Shown: positions 58,054 through 64,000 of the stretch, piece by piece
Numbering within the stretch: the stretch's first letter is position 1
Layout: each line of letters begins with the position of its first letter
Assembly (NCBI GenBank): GCA_030272585.1
Contig: BSYQ01000004.1
Span: forward strand, 1,736,001 to 1,800,000
Direction: 5' to 3'
Origin: Bryopsis sp. KO-2023
Taxonomy: Eukaryota; Chlorophyta; Ulvophyceae; Bryopsidales; Bryopsidaceae
Length of the DNA: 64,000 nt
Made by a program: the position numbers and the translations under genes
The notes under the pieces: model-generated
Database searches by the model: none
The model's input: only the letters and a program-made list of their open reading frames with translations
What the model was told of the DNA's origin: nothing

Positions 58054-60060
58054 GTACCAGTGATCGACCTTTCCTTGGATGATGAGACAGTGGGGAAGCT
58101 TTTCTATGAAGCCTGCTCGAAAATTGGAGCATTCTACAGTGAGTGTGGAAAATACTGTGTGAAAATAACCTATCAGAGGCCACTCAACCACCCCCCCTCC
58201 CCTTCTCCTAATGCACGTTCCTAACTTTCCTGACCATCTGTTTCGATGTTTTCCAGTCACCAACCATGGACTCTCGAAATCGTTCGTGGATGGCTATTTT
58301 TCCATGGTGGAGAAAATGTATGATTTGCCGTTGGAAGAAAAAATGAAACTGCAGATCAATGAAAACAGCAGGGGTTACATTCCGATGGGCAATGAAACCT
58401 TGAGTAAAGGGCAATCTATGGCTGACAGGAAAGAGGGATTCACGGTTGCCAGAGAGGTGAATGCTTGATTAAATATCCAGCGAAACTTTGCAGGTAGCTT
58501 TTGCCTGGATACAAGTCGTTGGTTTTCCTTTCCTGGGGGGACTGATGTGAATTTTTTTTCGTTGTTAATTTTGATCTGGGGCAGAGCCCAGCTGGCAGCG
58601 ATGAAGCCAAGCTCCCACTGCACGGACAAAATCAATGGTTTGATGAAGCTCTCCTACCCGGATTCAGAAAAGCCACTGAAGAGTTTCAGGCAGCAATGAC
58701 CGCACTTGCAACCAGGTGCCTACTTGCTGCTTTCATTAATATGCCTGGGGGACGGAAAACTGATCCCTCAGAAGAAAGAAAATTTCATTTAAAAAATTTA
58801 CCTCACTTGGGTTACGATTGGTGCTGGCCGAATTGTTTTAACAATATGCTCAGGATCTAGCCAATTTTCCGTGACCCTCGACTAGAGAATCTGACCCAAT
58901 ACCCCCAGACCTGTGGTGATTGCATTCGTTGGATCGCTGTGAATTCGTTTTTTTTAGGTTGCTGGGTTACTTGGAAATTTCATTGGGGCTCCCCAAAGAC
59001 TTCTTTGTGAAGTTTTTTGACCGCCCTGTGGATTTCTTGAAGCTGCTGAAATATCCTGCTGTAGTTTCTGACCCCACAAAAGGCATATTTGCTGCAGGTG
59101 ATCCAAAAAAAGAACAAATCAGTGAAGAATATATTTGCTTTTTCAAAGAGATTGGGGCTGTTTCAAGGTGGATTGTGGGTGCTGGGAAGCTTTGTGACAG
59201 AATTTGTGTGTTTCACTGTCCTCATTGTGTTTTCATCCATGGCCCTATAGAACTAAATTGCCCAGTGGACAACTTGTATTGGAGCTGAAAGAACCTCACC
59301 CAACTTTATCCCTTGTTACTGAAGTCTTGCCACCTTTCAAATTGTCACACTTTCTAAAGTGTAAAATCCTCTGGACTTTTCTGAGGGGTGTGCAGCTCTT
59401 TTCTCACTTTTCAACGACCAAGCAAACGGAGTGTTGCTTAGAAAAAAGTCGATTGTATGTGGTTGTGAACAGGACCCCACAAGGATTGTGGACTCGCAAC
59501 TATCCTTGCAACGAATGATGTACCTGGCCTTCAAGTCGAAATTGAGGGGGTGTGGACCGACATCCCACCCATCCCTGGTGCATTCATGATTGTTATTGGA
59601 GATCTGTTGGAAAGGTTGGACTTGAACTTTACAATGAGTGAAAAGCAAAACCAATGCACCTCCATTGGGCTGCAATAAGCAATTTTGTGATGAATGGTTG
59701 CTCAGTTCATGACGAATGCATGTTTCGAGATTCTGGATTTGGTATTGAGGCCACAATCTGTCCCAAAACTTCAAGGCGACATGGAAAGCGATATGCAATC
59801 AATTTCTTCTCAGTCTTACTTATTTTGGCCATGCTTGTAGATGGACCAACGATAAATTCAAGTCAGTCCTTCATCGAGTGATCACCGTGGAGGGGAAAGA
59901 GAGGTATACTGCGGCGTTTTTCTACGAACCAACTTTTGACACTCTGGTGGAGGTCATTCCAAGCTGCTGTGATGGGCAACCCCCCAAGCATCCCCCCATT
60001 ATGTCCGGCCAACATATTCTGCAAAAAGCTGTTGGCCTTGTTGGCACTGGTAGTACCTAG
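58054..60060 (+). pseudogene. 2-oxoglutarate/Fe(II) oxygenase 3, exons 2-7 intact, exon 1 damaged
   Basis: Exons 58054..58138, 58257..58456, 58585..58715, 58958..59097, 59473..59614, 59841..60060 join in phase without stops (~306 residues). Metal ligands are kept (PHKDCG, SVLHRV). The RxS motif reads ERYTAAFF, a Thr that can serve in place of Ser. The homologue of exon 1 near 57901-57942 has lost its ATG (now ATC) and its donor (GTAAGC now TTTAGC). No in-frame ATG opens the frame upstream of exon 2; reading back through the intron meets a stop at about 57979. Either this gene is newly dead or it uses a different, unseen first exon. The intact six exons mean that the loss, if real, is recent. 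Confidence 0.75.
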
Positions 60061-60798
60061 TGCTGGGTGGATCACAGGATATTCCAGCACCCCAGTTTCT
60101 AGCTTTAGTGGTGAAGCAAGGCTTGGTTTCAATGCAACTGGCACACTTTGGATATTTTTGTTATTTTTCTGTTCACTTTTTCTACTGGAAAGAACAAAAG
60201 TAAAGAAAAATGATATCTGGTTCGGAACTTTCTTGTGTCAATATCGCTGGATGTGATCATTTGTGGAATTACCCCCTTCTAACTGTTCACTGAAAAGCCA
60301 CATGTACAGACACAGACAATGGTCATTTGCGAGATAATGCTGACATCTTGCAAATCCAGCGTCTCAAAATAGATGCAACGCTGTAAATCATGATCAGTAC
60401 AGGTCATCATCAACTCATCTCAGAAAAGCTGGACTTATTGTACATCACAGGAACAGCTCGAACCAATATGTGCGATAGGACGTATAGAACTCCCCAACAG
60501 AACTGAACACCTTCGTTGAAAACTGGCACGACACTTCCTTAGTTGTTGACCCCATGCCCAACATTGTTTGGAGACAATTGCTTTTCTTATCAAATCTGCA
60601 TATCATGCCTTTTTATCATCAAAAGACCTTGAGTTCTTTTTTTGTAGTGTTGGGTCAGTCAATTAATCAATCCATATCTCTTCAACTAGGTAACACATAT
60701 TCTCTCCCCACACACACCACCTCAAGCATCATATAACTTTCCAATCGACTATCCTTCTTTTGTTCTACCCAACACCCACATCTTCTAACAAACTCTGC
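60061..60798. other. Convergent intergenic region
   Basis: Lies between the ends of oxygenase 3 and Aquarius. Nothing recognised beyond short AT-rich stretches. Confidence 0.5.
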
Positions 60799-63700
60799 TC
60801 AATTCTGTTGCCGACTAGCGTTCCATTCCCATGTCATTTGTTGCACCAATGCATCCATTGCTTCGACCCCGGGCATCTTGTTCGAGTCCACCGGTTCCCC
60901 CGCTTTCCTTTTGCATGTATCAAATCCCTCCCCTTTGACCAGCTCCAATTGCGTCGGCCTCTCCATGAACTGCCTGAACGTCGGCTGGAGCTCGTAGCAA
61001 TTCGAAAACAGCGATTGCCTGCCGAACGCATAGAGGCCCAGTCTGGACCTGGACGTTGCGACGATCAATCGACGCACATCCCTCAAATGCCCGAAGGCTT
61101 TGGTCCTCACCAGGGACAGCAGAATGTAATCGTTCTGTTGACCTTGGTATTTGTCCACTGTGGTCACCTGTATGCACACATCCATCCACAGCGTCGAGAT
61201 GCATTTTTGCATGCATTTTTTGATGGCAAGCATTCCATTACAATCAACACTGACAGCAGCATTTCAAGAATAATTCCTATCAACCACATTTATCTCCATC
61301 GAGAGATATTGTACGTGGTGGTGGTGTTTCTGGCAAACGAAACATTTTGCCTGAATGCAATTTGAATGCAACAGTCTTGGGTCGACCCATTTCCTGACCA
61401 GGAATCTTATTGGATTCATTCAGCCACCTACCAACTTCACAGAAACCCACAAACAAGTCCAAAAGAAACGATTCACAAAGAAGTGAAAATGTTGCTCACC
61501 TTGTAAGGTCGTCCGAATGCTGGATGACCAACACATCGCCTCTCAATTACATCCCTCAAGAGGTGCTTTTGTCCATTGTAGGTCGTCAAAATGGAAATTT
61601 TCCTTGCAGGGTACCCGAGCAACCGCATGAATTGGTAAACCCGAACGATGTACTCGGCCTCCCCGAGATTCTGGTAGAAGAAGGGGGTGGGTTCAGACTC
61701 GCCTTTCCCCTCGAAATCGGGGACGTCGATGAATTGGTAGTCATAGGCAAAGCCCGCATTGGCAATCTTTTCGTTCCAGAGCAACAAAAACAGGAATTCT
61801 CAATCAAACTTTTAATTCATGTGGAATCCGAGCGAATTTCGGCGAAAATAACTTTCAGGAAATTTGGGAACTCAGCACACCAGAGAGGCATATAGGAATA
61901 TCTACAGGGAAAACATCGACATGAATCCCCTCCAAGGCTTATGCTTAATTGCGATTCGAAGTAGATCAACCCGCAGTCCAAAATTCACACCCCCTCAAAT
62001 GATCGGATGGATTACTCAACACACCTTGTATTCCTCCCTGTCTGACACCAATGGCAAATCCCCAAGATTTCTGTATCTCCAGTTGTAAAGGTTTGCCAAG
62101 CTGGGCCTTGCTCTTCCTTGCGCATCCAGCTCGATGTATGGCGTTCCCAGCCTGACAAATCGAGTGAAGAGCGACTGGTCCAAATGACTGTATTTTTGAA
62201 ATGCTGTATTCTTGACGACAGGCGGCAGCTGGTGGTGATCTCCAATCAATATGACTCGTTTCAGCCGAGAAACGCCATCCTCCTCTTTCTACAGATAAAA
62301 AACCAATACAAGGGTGACATGGACGTAGAAAAAAAAAAAAAAAAACATTCTAAGGGATATTCTTGAGTTGATCTTGAGAATAAAATGCCGGAATTCGCCT
62401 CCAAAGTGAAAATGACCTCCTTGGCTAAACTTTGTTCAATGCAAACTTCAGATAATGTTTTTTGAGAAATTCCCTGGCACCAGTTCAAGCCTTACCTGGA
62501 GCAACATGGGGATGAACGACTCGATCTCCAAAATTTGCGCACTCTCTTCCATCAACAGGTTGTCATACTTCAAGCCAACCGACAGAAATTCTCGTCGTTT
62601 CAAAGCAGCATGCGTACAGGTCATCGCCACGATCTTTGCCTGTTTGGTCATCAAATAATTGACACGATCGGCTTGCCCCTTCAACAGCTCGAAAGCCCGG
62701 CACTCCTCCAGTTCTTGAAACATGGTCTTGAGATGCCGGAAACATCCCCTGGCCTTCTCCATGTCGTCTTCCACCGACTGCCCCTCGAACAGGGGCTGGG
62801 GGGCATCTGAGAAGTATTCCTTGAAAGGGAAAAAATCTTTGACACAGGTTGTCGAGCTGGATCGATCGCACTGTGCAACGAATTTCTCCCATCTGCAAAA
62901 AAGTAGCATCCAGAATTTGAAATGAGAAAAATGTCACACTTTTTCCCGTATCAACAGAACAAAAAGAGTGATAGAAAAGTCACACTTTTTCAACTCCATG
63001 CCTCCGCAAAACGAAACAAACAACGAGGTTGGGAAATCAACATTCTCATCACCTTGACAAAACGTGCAACAGCCAGAAATGCCCAGCGGTTTCGCATGTG
63101 TAAGCCATGTCCTCCGGGGCCCCGACCTGCTTGGCCATTTTCTCCACTTCCGCCAGCAATTCCAGCCTTCTCGCCAACATAGCATTCACCCTCCCCACCC
63201 TACTGAAATCCAAATCGGTGTCCAAGTCTTGCTCCCCCATACCCAATCTCAACAAATACCTCGCAGGCACGTCCCGCTCCATGATCTTCTGAAACAAATC
63301 GTTCAACGCTTGATTGGAGTGGGTGATCAGCAAGGTTCTCTGACCAGGGCAATTATGATACAAGATGTGCATGATTTGGACTGCTGTGTCGGTTTTTCCT
63401 GTTCCTGGCGGCCCGACCACCATCGTCAGACCTGGCTGAACACCGGACCGGATCGCCTCCACTTGGACAGGGGTGAATCTCACGGAATTCATAGCTGGCT
63501 GGTTTTGAGGGTACGGCCCCGGGTCTGGCGGAGTGTATGCTTGCACTTGGAGGGTCTGTTTTTCTTCGGAGGGTGGGAAGGTCACTCTGAAAGGAGGCTT
63601 TGGGTTTTCGACGTCGGAGCCGGCGTCTGACGTGAATCGAACCGTCCTGTCGGGGAAACTCTCCTTGACGTGTTGGGCATCCAGGAACGTATCTTTGAAA

Positions 63701-64000
63701 TCAATGGTGTCCAAACATCCCTGATGGAACAAAACGAAACACAAAAACAAAGACAGAGTCAATTCACCTGATCGTTGCAACGAGTTTCTTTTGTATATCG
63801 TGCTGCATATTGAGCATCCAAAATTTCATGCTCGGAAAACAGCGTTATCCCTAATCCACCTCCCTCAATACTCCATGGACCGTCTTTTCAAACACGCCAC
63901 ACATCTGGATGTTGCTTAAGGAGCACATCTAACCAATAGATTCCAGAACACCATAGATTCCTTCAGATGCATCAAGCAATTCTTACCTCCATGTTCTTGT
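60799..64000 (-). CDS. AQR: Aquarius/EMB-4 spliceosomal RNA helicase, C-terminal part (5' end outside window)
   Basis: Exons on the minus strand: >64000..63988, 63720..63053, 62892..62496, 62288..62025, 61766..61500, 61167..60799, all in phase (about 659 residues to the stop). Aquarius is the intron-binding superfamily 1 (UPF1-like) helicase of the activated spliceosome, the nuclear IBC complex. The part here covers the helicase core: [13 protein letters not shown]-motif region [13 protein letters not shown], Walker [41 protein letters not shown], motif II as [48 protein letters not shown] and [15 protein letters not shown]. These agree closely with plant Aquarius. No frame defect is seen. 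The short tail after [11 protein letters not shown] is typical in being poorly conserved. Confidence 0.95.

Overview
This is a eukaryotic nuclear window of spliced genes. I find about ten protein-coding loci or clear remnants. Introns are GT-AG, about 60-400 nt, with T-rich acceptors; one GC-AG intron is likely. The best phylogenetic hints come from two conserved genes. The Aquarius/EMB-4 helicase at the right edge carries plant-type motifs such as [13 protein letters not shown]. The HEI10/CCNB1IP1 RING protein starts like the plant form (Met-x-Cys-Asn-x-Cys-Trp). With a fasciclin-like giant wall-type protein and a fragment resembling flagellar dynein, I infer a green-lineage alga, possibly a streptophyte, rather than a flowering plant. 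That placement is inference.

Left third (1-27.9 kb). A multicopy chimeric family dominates. Gene A (1-5446, +) has a coiled-coil N-terminus, about ten copies of an unfamiliar 60-100 aa repeat that usually ends in a Lys/Glu-His-Gly signature, and a decayed pyruvate-kinase A-domain segment. Gene B (10298-15619, +) strings together an N-terminal hydrophobic/basic segment, a shrunken dynein AAA2-like P-loop piece, a weak pyruvate-kinase C-side piece, the same repeats, and a pyruvate-kinase N-lobe piece. Pseudogene C (about 21.8-27.8 kb, -) is an inverted, decaying copy of gene A. A second, older inverted repeat carrying ankyrin exon fragments (8.08-8.73 and 15.83-16.34 kb) brackets gene B. A tRNA-like relic, a LINE fragment and an intact serine protease-ankyrin fusion gene (17500-20506, +) lie between B and C.

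Middle (29.5-43.7 kb). One very large minus-strand gene can be followed in phase through 15 exons. It encodes a secreted protein of at least 3366 aa: signal-type leader, three ShKT modules, 23 copies of a 63-aa Pro/Ala/Glu-rich repeat, a second acidic repeat region, and two FAS1 domains. A small secreted Cys-rich/poly-Gly protein gene (45176-45774, +) lies upstream of it, divergently oriented.

Right third (47.3-64 kb). HEI10 lies on the minus strand. Three tandem 2-oxoglutarate/Fe(II) oxygenase paralogues (IPNS/GA-oxidase type) follow on the plus strand, each with a duplicated promoter block. The third has lost its start codon and first splice donor. The window ends in the C-terminal part of the spliceosomal helicase Aquarius (-).

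Exon joins were checked by phase arithmetic from the sequence; no alignment or database search was run.
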